Part shown: piece after piece, positions 12,155-24,419 of the stretch
How positions within the stretch are numbered: position 1 is the first letter of the stretch
Layout: every line of letters begins with the position of its first letter
Source of the DNA: Fistularia commersonii
Taxonomy: Eukaryota; Chordata; Actinopteri; Syngnathiformes; Fistulariidae
Direction of reading: 5' to 3'
DNA: 64,000 bases
Assembly (NCBI GenBank): GCA_037954325.1
Contig: JBBMNZ010000018.1
Coordinates: 7,309,501 to 7,373,500 of the forward strand
Translations under genes and position numbers: made by a program
Notes under the pieces: generated by a model
The model's database searches: none
What the model saw: the letters and a program-made list of their open reading frames with translations, nothing else
Told to the model about the DNA's origin: nothing

Positions 12155-12910
12155 CCATCATAGCCTAGATATTTAAGGAGCCAAATTGGCCTCATCTGTC
12201 TCAATGTTAGATGCAGATGGAGTTTGTTCTGCTGAGGGAGGTGCAGTTAGTCACCCCTGCTGCCCCTACTCCTTTAATCTAATGCCTTAAAGCCAAGTCA
12301 CCCAGCGCACCTATAAAGCCACGTTAAGGGGCCTGCTGCTTCGATGAAGAGGGGAAGGGTGGTAAAGTGACCACTGCATTGACCACTCAAACTTTTAGTT
12401 CAATTCATTTTTTTCTTTTTTTTTGTTGTTTTTTTTTCTCAATCGCATTTTTCCATCTACCCTTCATTCAGTCTCTTCCCTTTGCTCATTCTTGTTCATT
12501 TATATCACTATCACACCCACTTCTAAGCTTGAGCAGTTGAGCCATGGTGCAATCCACAGTCTAGGCTCAAGCAGCCAACTCAGGCCAGGCTCATTAATAA
12601 AGGCCTAAATGAGGCAGCATGCATAAAACATGAAGTGCCCCATGCTGCCGTAATGAACTGCTGCTCTATAATTACATTTCAGAGCTGTAAAATGAAGACA
12701 AAATATTTGAAGAGGGATTCTGTCACCTCTCTGCAGATGCAACACTAATCACAGGCATTCTGCAAGGCCCTTGGGGTCTACCCCTGACAGAGAGCGGGGG
12801 CTAAATGCCCAGGGCTGCAGCATTGGCAACACCCTTTCACTAATGGGACATAATTGAATAATTACTGATTAGAAAATGGGGGAGAAGTAATAACATTCCC
12901 TCGTGTGTTA
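12155..12910. promoter_or_regulatory. candidate conserved non-coding region
   Basis: About 750 bp of complex sequence is interrupted by a T-rich patch at 12405-12440. It includes TTAATCTAATGCCTTAAAGC, CTCATTAATAAAGG, GCATGCATAAAAC and GAATAATTACTGATTAG, a typical homeodomain, POU and HOX-like mix. There is no coding signal. The inference rests on texture and motifs. Confidence 0.36.
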
Positions 12911-13369
12911 TCTGAAATTATCCAATTGGGAGGGAGATCTTAATCTGGCATGTGAAGGAATAAGAAAATTTAGGGATGGGCTTTTTTCTCTGAAAATATT
13001 GTTCATGGACACCAGAGGAGGTTGTGCAACAGTGGTATTTATTTGGAGAAACATGGGTAAATATATCACTATAACTAGCCAGGATTATGAAATTCTTGTT
13101 TTTCAAAACTTGCAGTATTCAGATTTTTAAATCAAGCCTAAAAATAGCAACAAAAACAAAAGTAGTGTTGAAAGACCAACACACACACATTAAACACCCA
13201 CACAGATACATTCAGTGACAAGCCTGGAGACAGATAGGCCTCTGGATGAGAGATTGGAGTTCCACCCAGGGGTGTCACACAGACAGTTAGTGTTGCTGGA
13301 GTGACAGGGTGACTGCTTTGACATAATGAAGGTGCTGTGGCTGTCACAGGGGGTCAGTAGTGATCACAT

Positions 13370-13560
13370 TGCCTGGCTGCTGGAGGTGTGGGGGGTTAAG
13401 GACACATGTAATGATTCCCTCCAATGACAAATGGCCCTAAACTCTGGACTGAAACATCTGACAAACTCGCACTCATCAATTGGACACCTTAAAGACACAT
13501 AGTCACTTCCGATACAGAACCATCTCAAATAGATTCTGCAGCGACAGAATGCAATTAGAT
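13370..13560. promoter_or_regulatory. weak candidate conserved non-coding block
   Basis: Repeat-free, GC-balanced sequence with TGTAATGATTCC, CAATGACAAATGG and CATCAATTGG motifs. It looks weaker than the neighbouring 12.2-12.9 kb block. Confidence 0.22.
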
Positions 13561-14174
13561 ACGTCCTATGTCATGTGCGAAATGTACTTTTTTGTACAGA
13601 ATGCTTTCTTTTGTGCAGTTCGTCTCTTGCTCACATAGGCTACTTATGGATCATACATTACACCTATTTTGTCCATGACATCCAACAGTCTTCACACACT
13701 ATTTCAACTATTTCTGGAAAGATAAGTTGTTCATTCAAATTACTCATCTTGTACTTACAACATATTTAATTGTATAACTTAGGAACACAAAATAATTACG
13801 TGTTTCTACAAGACAGCCTTCTTGTTCCTAGAAGGTAGTTTTTCCCCACAGGAGATTTTCTCTCCAGACAATTGCTCATTTACATGAGGTAATTATCTTT
13901 TTGATACAAAGTAATAAATGAATGAATAGAATCCAAGGAAAAATGGTGCAGTAGCTTATTCTCCCACAAAACACCAAGAGGGAGAGTGGATGGTTGTATG
14001 CATATAAGTGGCCCTAGAATCAACCAGTGTTATTTCCAGCATTCCTTTGCCCTTGTGTTAAGCTGTAGAAAGAAAGAAGAGTTTGTTTGACTTTAAAAAT
14101 CCCTTTAATCAAACACTGGGATTGAACAGGAAACATTCAAGAAAAAACAAAAGGAAGAAAGAAAGAATGAGCGA

Positions 14175-14244
14175 GTGAATGAATGAATGAATGAATGAAT
14201 GAATGAATGAATGAATGAATGAATGAATGAATGAATGAATGAAT
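14175..14244. repeat. (GAAT)n microsatellite
   Basis: About 17 uninterrupted GAAT units. On the minus strand they read as Phe-Ile-His-Ser repeats, which explains the 93-codon frame here. Confidence 0.97.
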
Positions 14245-15702
14245 ATTTTAAATGCTGAAAAATGAAGAATCTAAACATACAGTTTAGATAAAACAAACAA
14301 AGAAAAAACAGAAATTGTGTCTGAAGTAGTTTTGTAAGATTTTTGCCTGCCGACAGAGTTAACAGACTTTGCATGAATTTGGTCATAGAAAAAGGATCAT
14401 GAGATGCTTTGTGACTATTTCAATTGAGGATGATTTCCTTTTACTTTTAATAACCTTTTTGACTGTAAAAAATATATGTATTATAATTTCACTTTTATTT
14501 CAGTACCATTTTTAGGAACAAGAGCCACCAAACCCTCTAAATCCAGAAACTGCCCTCTTCTATATTTAATCGGAAAACATGAGTACTTTAATGTGACAAG
14601 CTGACCACCTACTACCAGCCTGACGTCTTCCATTTAATATTTTCAGATGTGAATAGACTTTGTCTGAGGCTTGCTTTCCACTCAGGGTCTGTTTGCCTCT
14701 AGCACTTGTACAGCAACAGGCCAATTCCACCTTAACTTTGTTACAGAACTTGTTGCATACAATAATGTTCACAGCAGCTGAGACTTTCCAAGCCACAGGG
14801 TGACATGTGGACCTGGGCCTGGAAAGGTACTGGAGAGGATGTTTGTTTAATGATTGTTGGAGGGCTAACATTCAGCTCCATGCCCCGAGCAACAAAATCC
14901 CCCTCAGAGCACTGAGGTTGTTTATGTTATTTGTTACGGTCGTCAAATTCCCTCTATTTTGATTTAACTGGGCAATATAGAGGGATTGTTCCTCTATATG
15001 CTGATTGTCATGCTCTGCAATGCTCTACACAGTTTTGTATGTATGTCTGCAATTTAATGCTGCACTGCATTGTCAGGACTGAGAGACAGATTAACGATAG
15101 TTTGTCTTTGCTATGTGTTACTCCATTCCATGGTAATTTATCACTTTGGTCCAATTATTGCTGAGATTTGAATAACTAAGTGAATTACATACAAAAATCA
15201 TCAACATGTACTGATATTAAATTAACAGCAAAAATAATGACAATGCTTTTCTTGAGTAATCTTTGATAAATTACCTTTTGATAGAATGTGTGGGTATAGA
15301 AATTGCTATATTTGCTTGTTTTTGGATAGATTCTTGCTCTAATATTATTACAAAGCATTGAAGCAAATACAAGTAAGGAAAGGGACATTGGGATCTTACT
15401 CTGCCTAACATTATTTTAACATAATTAGATATTAAAATAATTTACTTGGAGCTATGAGTTAGTCAGAAACTGAAAAATAAACTTGTTTTCACCACCTTGT
15501 GATGCTCTTCTGTAAAATACAGTTCAAGGCAGTTCTAACTCTTACCCTTATAATAGTTTGTTACATTATGCATGTGACAAGAAATAAATACGACAGCAAT
15601 ACTGGATCTATGGTAAAAAAAAATAATCATATATTGTATTTTGTTTGTATGAATAGTGCAGCATATCTAACTTTTATCTGAATATTAGGCTGTAACATTG
15701 GG

Positions 15703-16125
15703 AAGCCCACTGATGTTGTATAGTTTAGAAACAGTGGCACAGAGGAAAAGAGAGGAGGCAGAGCCAGAGGAAGTAGAGATCAAAACGCAGAGTTTCTCTT
15801 TTGGAGTGATGTGGATGGATAGGACCAGGTATGAGCCCATCAGAGAGCCATCACATGTTACATGCTCTGGATAAAGAGTCAGAGAGGCCAGGCAGAGGTT
15901 TTTTTTTGATAAGAGGAAAGACAGTGAATATATTTAAGGTTTCTGAGGTCAGAACTACCAGGCAGGAGGCATGGAGGAAGACTGAAGAGGAGATTTACAG
16001 ATGCAGTGAAAGAGGACGTGGAGTTAATTGGAGTGAGAGAGGAAGATGCAGAGGATAGGGTCAGATGGAGAAAGCTGATTTGCTGTGGTGACCCCGGAAG
16101 GGAGCAGCCTGAAAGGAAAAGAAGT
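15703..16125 (+). mobile_element. 5'-truncated RTE-clade LINE with target-site duplication
   Basis: The translated sequence follows the C-terminal part of the RTE pol in order: a degraded -LRKRQE-like segment, FSFGVMWMDRTR-EPIR, ELPGRRHGGRLKRRFTD, then AVKEDVELIGVREEDAED and RVRWRKLICCGDPGREQPER. It needs several frame changes. The flanks TGTAACATTGGG (15691-15702) and TGTAGCATTGGG (16126-16137) are a 12-bp direct repeat with one mismatch, which marks the insertion ends. The last coding part is well preserved, so this is one of the younger copies in the window, but it is far from complete. Confidence 0.87.
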
Positions 16126-16805
16126 TGTAGCATTGGGCAAGGTATGTGTGACATGCGCGTTCCTGTGTGCCTGTGTATGTGTGTGAGTTTAGTAAGGAGA
16201 ATTCAAATAGAGAACGACAGTTGCCAAATGACACTGAGATTAAGGTGGGAAAGCAGTAGGACAATAAGGAAGGAAGGAAGGAGAACATGACAGTAACAAC
16301 CATTCAGATTACAATGACTCCCCCCTCCTCCCCACACACACACACAGTCCTTGAGAGAAAGTCAGATGTTTAAATGAGAAAACTGTCCAGTAACAAGTCT
16401 TCTGTGCATCATTTAGACACCAAAAAGGGATAAAAACGTCTTCCTTATCCTAACAAACAGGAGCCTTAAGTGGAGTCACATGGGCTTCTTTAATGACTGA
16501 CATTTTCTTTAAGAAAAATCCATAATGACCTGGTTTGAATTGAAGTACTTGGTGTTTGTTTCCGAATGAGCAGAAAATATTCACCGAAGGAGAATTCCAA
16601 AGTCTGTGAGTGACTTACAGAATCCTGACTTCAAGTTTTTGTCTTTTTTGGTTGCCTTGATTTGAACATATTCGAGGAGTATGACTGCAGAATGGATGAC
16701 AGGTTGTCGAAAATTGTTCATCATGAAGTGAAACAGTTTATCAGGTTATGACTTACATCAAAACACCAGATCCAAATTCATAGGTATTCATGAACCCTAT
16801 ACAGC

Positions 16806-16922
16806 TTCTTCTTCCCCTTTTCATTTCAGCTTTTCCCTTCAGGGGTCTCCACAACAAAATCAATCCTCTCCATCTAACCCTATTCTCCGTATCCTCCTCT
16901 CTCACACCAACTAACTGTCTTT
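16806..16922 (-). mobile_element. RTE LINE 3' tail, minus strand
   Basis: Reading the minus strand gives GTTGGTGTGAGAGAGGAGGA, GGTTAGATGGAGAGG and CCTGAAGGGAAAAGCTGAAA with an AAG-rich end. This is the 3' end of the same RTE family. It lies about 680 bp from the plus-strand copy at 15703-16125, with the two 3' ends facing each other. Confidence 0.78.
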
Positions 16923-17689
16923 CACAATGATCATAAATCCTCTCTTTGTGACCTTAAATACAGCTTATATTTCTGAATTTAGGATGAATACATTTAAATA
17001 TGTACAGCATCAAATCTGAGATAATATTTTTTTTTAATCATTTCAATCAGAACTGTTGTAGATAAAATGTCCTTCTATTGGCCAAAGAAACAGAACATTA
17101 TCAGTGTATGTTGACAGGGGGGAAAACAATTCCAAATCAAACTGGGAAAAATTATCTATTTGTCTATGTCAGAATGACAAGATGCATTAGCGGTCCTGTA
17201 GGAAGTGAAGAACAGAAAGTATCCCTGAAAGACATCAAACAGTTCTGACCAATAAATAATCATTCCAATTTAGCCTTCTACATGTTGAAAAAAAAAATCA
17301 ATGGTGGTTCACTTTTTCTACATATTGATAACTATGCTGAGTAAAAGAATAGTAGCTTTAATCCAAAAATGCCACGGCGATAGATGGAAATCAATTGTAA
17401 TTAAAACTGAACAAGTGTTCCGCTTTATACACTCAAAGAGTGGATTGGTCATTAAATACATTTTCATCAGTTATCGGCAAGAGGTTTAAATGAAGTCCAT
17501 GCTTCTGCCTCCTTTGGGATAGCACTCGGTGCTTTCACACTTGCATGGCAAATTTATCCATGCTTGCTTTGCAATCAAAAGGCAGCCAAATTAAGTATCA
17601 AACCATTTCCTGTTTTATGTCACTCTCCAAAACAATCTGTATTAGAAGCACTTAATTAAACTTTCAAATTCAAATGTACTAATCAGTTT

Positions 17690-18330
17690 GTGGCAGAGTG
17701 AGCACTTGTTTCCTCCCCACATGAAACGCTGCGGCTGGCAAGCTGAGGCCATTGCGTGCTCATTAACATGAAGGTGTGATTTGCATATCCTGATGGACTG
17801 TTCCAGTTTTTAATATCCCTCTTTCTGCTCTTACATCAATCATGGAAGAGGGAGGCCACCATAGGCCACAATTAACCCCCCAAATCTGCTACTAAACAAA
17901 TATTACAAGAGTTCACTCATTTGGAGATCAAAAAGCCACTTGTCCATTATATAATTGAAGTGACGGTGAAGTGTTGCACTTCTGAAGAGCTCCATAATTA
18001 CCAGCTGTTAATTGCATACTTGTGGTGGCTCATTTTTAATTAAAAAGACCAGCTAGTTGCTGGACGATAAGCAACATACGAGAGGCAAACGGTTTAATCA
18101 ACAAAGCAAGAGGAATTTGCTTCCACTGTGACCAGCTGCGGACTGGAGAAATCTTCAAATAACCCAAGGAGATTAAAACATGTCCATTAGGACCAGTCAG
18201 GTTTTATTTGGGGTGGCGGGAGCGAGGTGCATTTGAAGTCATCCCGCCACAGAGTCCTCAGCGAAGCACGGCTGGGGGTGTGGGACTAATCAGCCCACTG
18301 CTGGCTCTGAGCGCTCAAGTGGAGGAATTG
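17690..18330. promoter_or_regulatory. strong candidate conserved enhancer block (octamer, E-box, homeodomain sites)
   Basis: This is about 640 bp of repeat-free, high-complexity intronic DNA. It holds a perfect octamer ATTTGCAT (17779-17786), CTCATTAACATG, TCCATAATTACC, an E-box CAGCTG (18002-18007), TTAATTGCAT and TTTTTAATTAAAAAG. The 157-codon plus-strand frame starting at 18208 overlaps its end but has no homology or splice context. Enhancer function is inferred. Confidence 0.42.
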
Positions 18331-18929
18331 GACTCTGCTTGTGTTGAGAAAAAGAAGGGAAAAAAGGACAGAGTGAGGGAAGGGAGGGTGCCAGAGGAGG
18401 AGTGGCGAAGTCCAGGCACCCCATCACTTTCCCTTTTCCCCACTCCTACTTTCACTCATCTTGACCCAGCCTATTCTGCAAGTATCTTGAGAACTAAACC
18501 ATACATCTTGCTCCTGAAACATTTGTCATTAAAAGGACAATCCAAGCAAGTGTGCCAGATCTATCCAGGAAATGTCAGTGCCCACGGACATTATATAAAC
18601 AATCTTTGGTCATTACAACTGTACCAGAGAAAGCCTTTCCACCTATTTTATGACCTTTTGAACCATCGCAGCAGAGTGTAAACTAAACTGAAAAATTCAT
18701 GTTGCTATAACTCATGCCGTGTTTATATGAAAGAGACAGTTACCTTGGTCAGCAACTTTGGGCTACTGCCATACTTCCAAAGGTGCACCAGTTGCATACA
18801 GTACATGACTACGAGGATGTGATAACCTCATCCACCCTTTCTATGACCCCTCTGCTCCCTCACTGATAAAACTGTCTGCCAGGAAGTGTCCTTCATGATG
18901 TTTCCTCCCTCTCATGCTCAATCAACACC

Positions 18930-19320
18930 TGTCACCATGGTGATCAGACCAGCAATGGATTACATGTGTAGATTGAACAAGTAATAACAGAATCACTATA
19001 GGGGCTTCCCAGAGCCCCCGTGTGTCACGACTCTTTTAGATAAAGGGCCCTGGGTTTATCTAAGGAAACAGTCGCGAGGGCTAGGATGGTCTGGCCTCAC
19101 TGACAGATTAGTCCAGGCCAGGCCCACTTCCTGCCTGCTGAGGACACTAATTAGAGGGCAGGACTGACACCACAATAAGAGCTGACAGTTGAATGCACTT
19201 AGTACAGCTTCACACAATCCGCTGCTGTATTAGTACAGCAGCCATGCCAAGCCATAAATTTCATCACATTAGCTGGTGCTTATCTGATGTGACAAAGTTA
19301 ACATGGATTATATTTAGACA
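18930..19320. promoter_or_regulatory. candidate haematopoietic-type enhancer: GATA, ETS and RUNX sites
   Basis: Within about 250 bp there are three WGATAR sites: AGATAA at 19038-19043, TTATCT at 19056-19061 and TTATCT at 19280-19285. There is also an ETS core ACTTCCTG (19126-19133) and a RUNX core ACCACA (19169-19174). The first two GATA sites are convergent and 12 bp apart. The block is repeat-free. MECOM is known to work with GATA2, RUNX1 and ETS factors in blood stem cells, so a self-regulatory intronic enhancer is plausible, but nothing here proves activity. Confidence 0.4.
19221..19242. repeat. 22-bp inverted repeat (9-bp arms, 4-bp loop)
   Basis: GCTGCTGTA, TTAG, TACAGCAGC: the arms are perfectly complementary. 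It sits inside the GATA/ETS/RUNX block. Confidence 0.85.
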
Positions 19321-19465
19321 GAAGACTTACAAGGGCATTTCAGAGGAAATCGGGGTGCTGCTTATTCAGTGTAAATTTTAGAAGTTTTTAATAAGTAAAA
19401 TGTGTAATTTAACAATACTCCCAACACACAGCTTGTGCTCATGCATGAACCCCCTACTGCATGCG

Positions 19466-19471
<6 letters not shown>

Positions 19472-19516
<45 letters not shown>
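19472..19516. repeat. (CA)n microsatellite
   Basis: A CA run preceded by a short GC alternation (GTGCGCGC), so it is purine-pyrimidine alternating throughout. Confidence 0.95.
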
Positions 19517-19517
<1 letters not shown>

Positions 19518-19788
19518 AGCACAAATTTGAAGGAGACAAAAGTCATTGTTAGCCAAGCTTGTTCCCAGTGTTATTGACATCCTGTTTACAAATATGTTGA
19601 ACAGAGTCGCAGGGGTCATGGTCACTCACAACCTCACACTCTGTCTGAGTCAGTCTAATTTCTTATTCTTCTATTTAAATAACCTTCAGCCTATTGGGTC
19701 TTCAAAATGACAACCCATGAGAAAAACAATATGAACATTTCAAGACAAGAGGATATAAGTCACAGAACAACAATGAGGCAGAGGTTGG

Positions 19789-19790
<2 letters not shown>

Positions 19791-19861
<71 letters not shown>

Positions 19862-19873
19862 CACGCACACACA
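19791..19873. repeat. (CA)n microsatellite, interrupted
   Basis: A CA run with an AA interruption and two G variants. Confidence 0.95.
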
Positions 19874-20042
19874 GTATATGAAATGATAATGATATTAACT
19901 GCGATTGTACACTCAGATTCTCTTATATTCATGCTTCATCAAAGGAAAAGGAAAGACATGTACTTACACAAAGGCCAAATGTACAGTTAAGCTACATCTC
20001 ACATCAGGAGCAAGCCCAAGTAAATTAACATTTCTATTTGTT

Positions 20043-20044
<2 letters not shown>

Positions 20045-20092
<48 letters not shown>
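20045..20092. repeat. (GT)n microsatellite
   Basis: A pure GT run of about 24 units. It lies about 170 bp beyond the CA tract at 19791-19873, so the two tracts are inverted relative to each other. The perfect palindrome at 20099-20128 follows six bases later. Confidence 0.95.
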
Positions 20093-20094
<2 letters not shown>

Positions 20095-20098
20095 TACA

Positions 20099-20128
20099 AT
20101 GAAGGGTCTATAATTATAGACCCTTCAT
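20099..20128. repeat. perfect 30-bp palindrome
   Basis: The left half ATGAAGGGTCTATAA is matched exactly by the right half TTATAGACCCTTCAT, with no spacer. The symmetry breaks at the next base pair (20098 and 20129). The centre is TAATTA. It could form a cruciform or be a dimeric binding site. Confidence 0.95.
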
Positions 20129-23100
20129 CCAGCAGAGAAATTATACTTTGATATTCCCGTAATCATAATTCTACATTAAGTGTAGTAACAAATATAAGGT
20201 ATTAAAAGTATAACGAATGTCAGTTGCTGTGATGTGAAATGCAAAACAAAATATTATACGCTTGTTCGTTTCAAATGAAACTGACACCAATCAAGTAATC
20301 AACTGTAACAATCAACCCTTGTCAGAATCTTGAAAGAACTGATTAGGATATCTCCTTGAGAAATACATTTGTGCCTATATTTGTAAACATATTGTTAGTT
20401 TTTGATTAATTTCATCCGTCAAGGTTTGAATGCGAGATGGATAATGTTTTAAGTGAATCCGCAAAAGTGGGCCTTTTCTAGGATTAGGTTTGGGATGACA
20501 GCAGCTTGAGCTTTATGTTGCTGTGAGTCAAACACCACAACGTATCTGTCAGTCCATGGGACATACCAGAGGAGAAGGGCACGAGGCAGATCCCCCAATA
20601 ACCTTGCACATCCATCTTCATGACTACTAGCTACAGCCATGGGATACCCACAATTTGCCCGTCTCTCTGAGCCTAGAAAGGGGAATGGAGTAGCTATTCA
20701 TTAAAAACATATTGTTTCGTTTATTATAACAAGTTAATGAGGTTGAAGGGAAGCCCAGCTTTTCTTTTTTTCAATCACTGGCAGAGGACTTTTAGAGGCA
20801 GATGGCTATTGCTTGGTGCAGGCAAAGCATCTCATGAGGGTGTTTTATACTAGATGTCTAGATTTTATGAGAGTGGGGCTGGCCCTATTAGGAGAGAAAT
20901 CATGGTTCTTGTAAAATGAGTAGTTTTTAGGTGTTTTCTTACATGTGCTGAGCTAAGACACAGAAAACCAGCTTCACCCCCTTTTTCAAAACTCCTTTTT
21001 AAGCACCATAAAAAGATCATGGACTCAGTCATCATATTTTTAACTCTAGAGCAATCAACATGAGCTTATGAAAACTAATATTTGCTTATCATGACTGATG
21101 GATTGGTGATAGCTTTCGTATCTATATTTAAATATCTTTTATAGGGAAAAATGTGTCTTTAAAGGTTTTGGTTAATCAGACATTTTTAATGTCCTCTGTA
21201 CATTCCCCGACACAAGAGAGGGTCCTGCAACAACAGGGATCAGACTTTTCAGCTGATACGCCTACCTTGAATGTTAATATAAAATCGCTAACTCTACACT
21301 CAAGATTCTTTCTGCTAGGCAAAAAAATAATTTAGGACATTATGAGCTGAATGTGATGATTATTGACAATTATTGCCCTTCCTACCTAGACAGGGAGAAT
21401 TGTGCATGCATACAGACATGCCATCACATTAAATAAACACACTCAAAGACAAAGCAGGTCTGTATTATGCTGATGTTGGTGGAGTGGACAGACAGGCAAT
21501 CAGGCTCCACCCTCCTCGGACTGCAGTCACCCATCAGTCACCAGTCACACCACACCACAAACTATACCACCATCTGTTTGTTTTAGGAAAGCGGCTCGAA
21601 GCCAATTAAAATACACTTAAAGCAGTGTCCAGCGTATGTTTGGAAACATAATATATGTGCAGGATTGCAGTCAACACGATGTAAGCAAGCAGGTACTCAC
21701 TATTGAATAGTTATTGCATGGACAAAATACTTATTCTACACTTTGGGGTGAAGTAAAGAAGCAGGTCTACATTCCATAATTATACTTAAACCAATGAATA
21801 GCATATGAATAATTTTGATATCATCGTTCAACAGGTTATGCTGCTTTAAATGATCTGCCTATGCATTCAATAGTGTACGGATATTGCTTTCTTAGTTGAA
21901 CCAGGTTCAGTGGCATATTATTGATATTATTTCCCAAATTCTGTGAAAACAAGACTGGAAAATTGACTGAAGACATTAATCATCGAACAAATTGTTATCT
22001 AACACACAAATATGAAACATATGGATTTACCATTAAGCCGGGGAATATGGAAATGCATACAGAGAAGGACAATATGAGGGAAATCACACACACACATAAA
22101 CATGCACACACATACTCACACAATGCAAACATTGCTGATATGAATTTGAGTGGTGATGAGTGGTGAGCAGAGACAGGAGCTCCACTTCTGTTCAGTGTGT
22201 TATAAGAGTGTTTAAATGAGTGAAAAGTCAGTTATGGCTTCCAGATGGGAGCTGGTTTGATCTGGATCATTCTGACAGGTCTGGACTTTGATGTGCTCTT
22301 GCCTATTACTGACATTACAAGGAGACAGGCATATTTCTCCTTAATCACTTCCAACTCCTCCACATCTAGTCCAATGTAAGTTCTGCACTGTCTTGCTACA
22401 CTAGAACTACAGTGAAGGTCTTTCTGCTTGTCTGTGTTCCTGGGAAAGGGTTGTTGTTTCTGCTTTGCTTTAAGAAGAGGTTGAATGAACCAATGAGTTC
22501 TACCATGAGTGTGTAAGAAGGTGAAGATCCATTAGTGGCATTACCAGTATTCATCCCAAAGCTTGTTGTGACCTTGATTCTCAGTTTTTAAGAATAATGA
22601 AAATGGGTGAAAAAACAAAGTATAATGGATTCATTTATGCAGATAAATGAAGAATTCCCTCTGAAACATCCATCTTGTCAGGCAGATTAAATATAGTCCA
22701 CCCAGACAGAAAGAAGTGAATAGCTATTCTGCTTTCCTCTCCACCCACATTCCCCTGTAACCCCAGTGGAAGTTATCTCTCAGTGACCACAGAAGAGGAC
22801 TGGAGAGGCAAAGAAGAACCACTCTGCTCCTCTCCAATCACTCTCTGACCCTGAGACCACTCCTTTGCTACACGACGTAGATCTAGGCTTCTTTTCCCCC
22901 TCATCTCTTCGATGAAAGATAGGGAAGGGATGAAGAGCAGAGGAGTGAATCAGGGCAAAGTTCCCCTCTTTATCTCCCAATAGCAAGGGAATGCCAAGGG
23001 GCTGGTGCTATGGAATCTGCTGTTTTGTCTCTCTCTTGTGGAGAGCGGAGCTGAGTCTACTTGGAGTAGCACAGGGGGGTTTTCAGAGTAAATTTTGGAG

Positions 23101-24419
23101 GGCTCTTCAGCTGACAATGGAGCAGCTCTGGAACAAAGTGATACTTGATGAGGGATCTGTGGAGAGCTGCAGGTGTCTGAGGTGAAAAGCAGTCTCTCAG
23201 GCCTGACCCACTTATATCTGGCAGCAGCTTTGCCTCTCTTTCTATGGTTCATCTACCTCTGTAATGAGACTGTGTAAAGTTAAACACTATTAAATTCTGT
23301 ATATCTAAAAATGTACGTATGTAGGCCTCATTTTGCCATGCTTAGAAATGCTACATATTTCTGTTTAATCTAAACATGGAATCGGGCAAAGAGACAGTGT
23401 TCTACTCAATGCCAGGGAGGGAGACAGGAAAAGGCCTTTGACCCCAGGGCTTCATTCTTTATTCCTGGCAATTGCACTCAATCTTACATTATGCTGGAAA
23501 AGCAAACATCAAAATAAACCCAGCTAAACTATGTTGTCCATGTGCTTGCAGATAAGATGAAAAAAATGAGCCATGTTCCATAAACATAAATATAGGGGCT
23601 CACAAATCAGTGGTCACATCCACCATAACCATAAAAACCTCTGGACCATTTTTAGCATTTGAGTTTTAAAGGGAGAGGACAGTGAAAGGACAGAGGAACT
23701 TGTCTTTAAAATCTCATTATTGGTATCACTGTATGAGTACTGCACTCTGAAACAACACTGGGTTAAGTTTGACAGAAGCAGAGAAAAGGCAACAAGGATG
23801 TGAGCAATGGGCTGGGTTTCCAAATAGGCAGGAGTAATTTAGAGAATAGAAGCAGAAAGCAGTTTTAGTTGAAATCTTTTGTTGCTCAATCTTAAGATTT
23901 GCTCCAATTTTGGTGATTTAGTTATTTATTCTATTTGCTTTTCCCTCAAAGACTTGCATGTCATATATTTTATTTAGAAAGGACAATTTAGCAGTTGTTC
24001 TTTGACAGACTGCAATTTTCTTTGGGGTTTGCACATCAAAAGTTGATTTAAAAAGGAAAGTCAGCAACAGTGTTTACACTCTCTTCTCATTGAATTATGT
24101 TTAAACTGACCAGAGGTGTACAATATCTCAAGTAGGATAACAAATGGATTCCTCAAACATTCATTATTCATTGCCTTTACCTTCCTATTAAATGGGAAAG
24201 GGGCTCTGGGGAGATATTACCTTTGTCCATGCGATTTTGCAACATGAAATGGCAAATCAACAATAGCATCACTGGGGTCTTTTAAGTACACTATGTGTAT
24301 TAAGCTACTTAAATTTGAAACATGTAGGGCTTCTGAAATTTTACCACCATATCTATCTTGTTTTCTTGACTTATTTTCATATCTATTTTTTTTTCTTTGT
24401 GAATTAGGCAAATAACGCT

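Noticed and set aside
18208..18681. Longest open frame of the window (157 codons, plus strand)
   Set aside because: No recognised domain, low-complexity Lys/Glu and Ser/Thr/Pro stretches, and no acceptor or donor logic. It lies on the opposite strand within mecom intron 1, partly over a CNE-like block. Chance frame.
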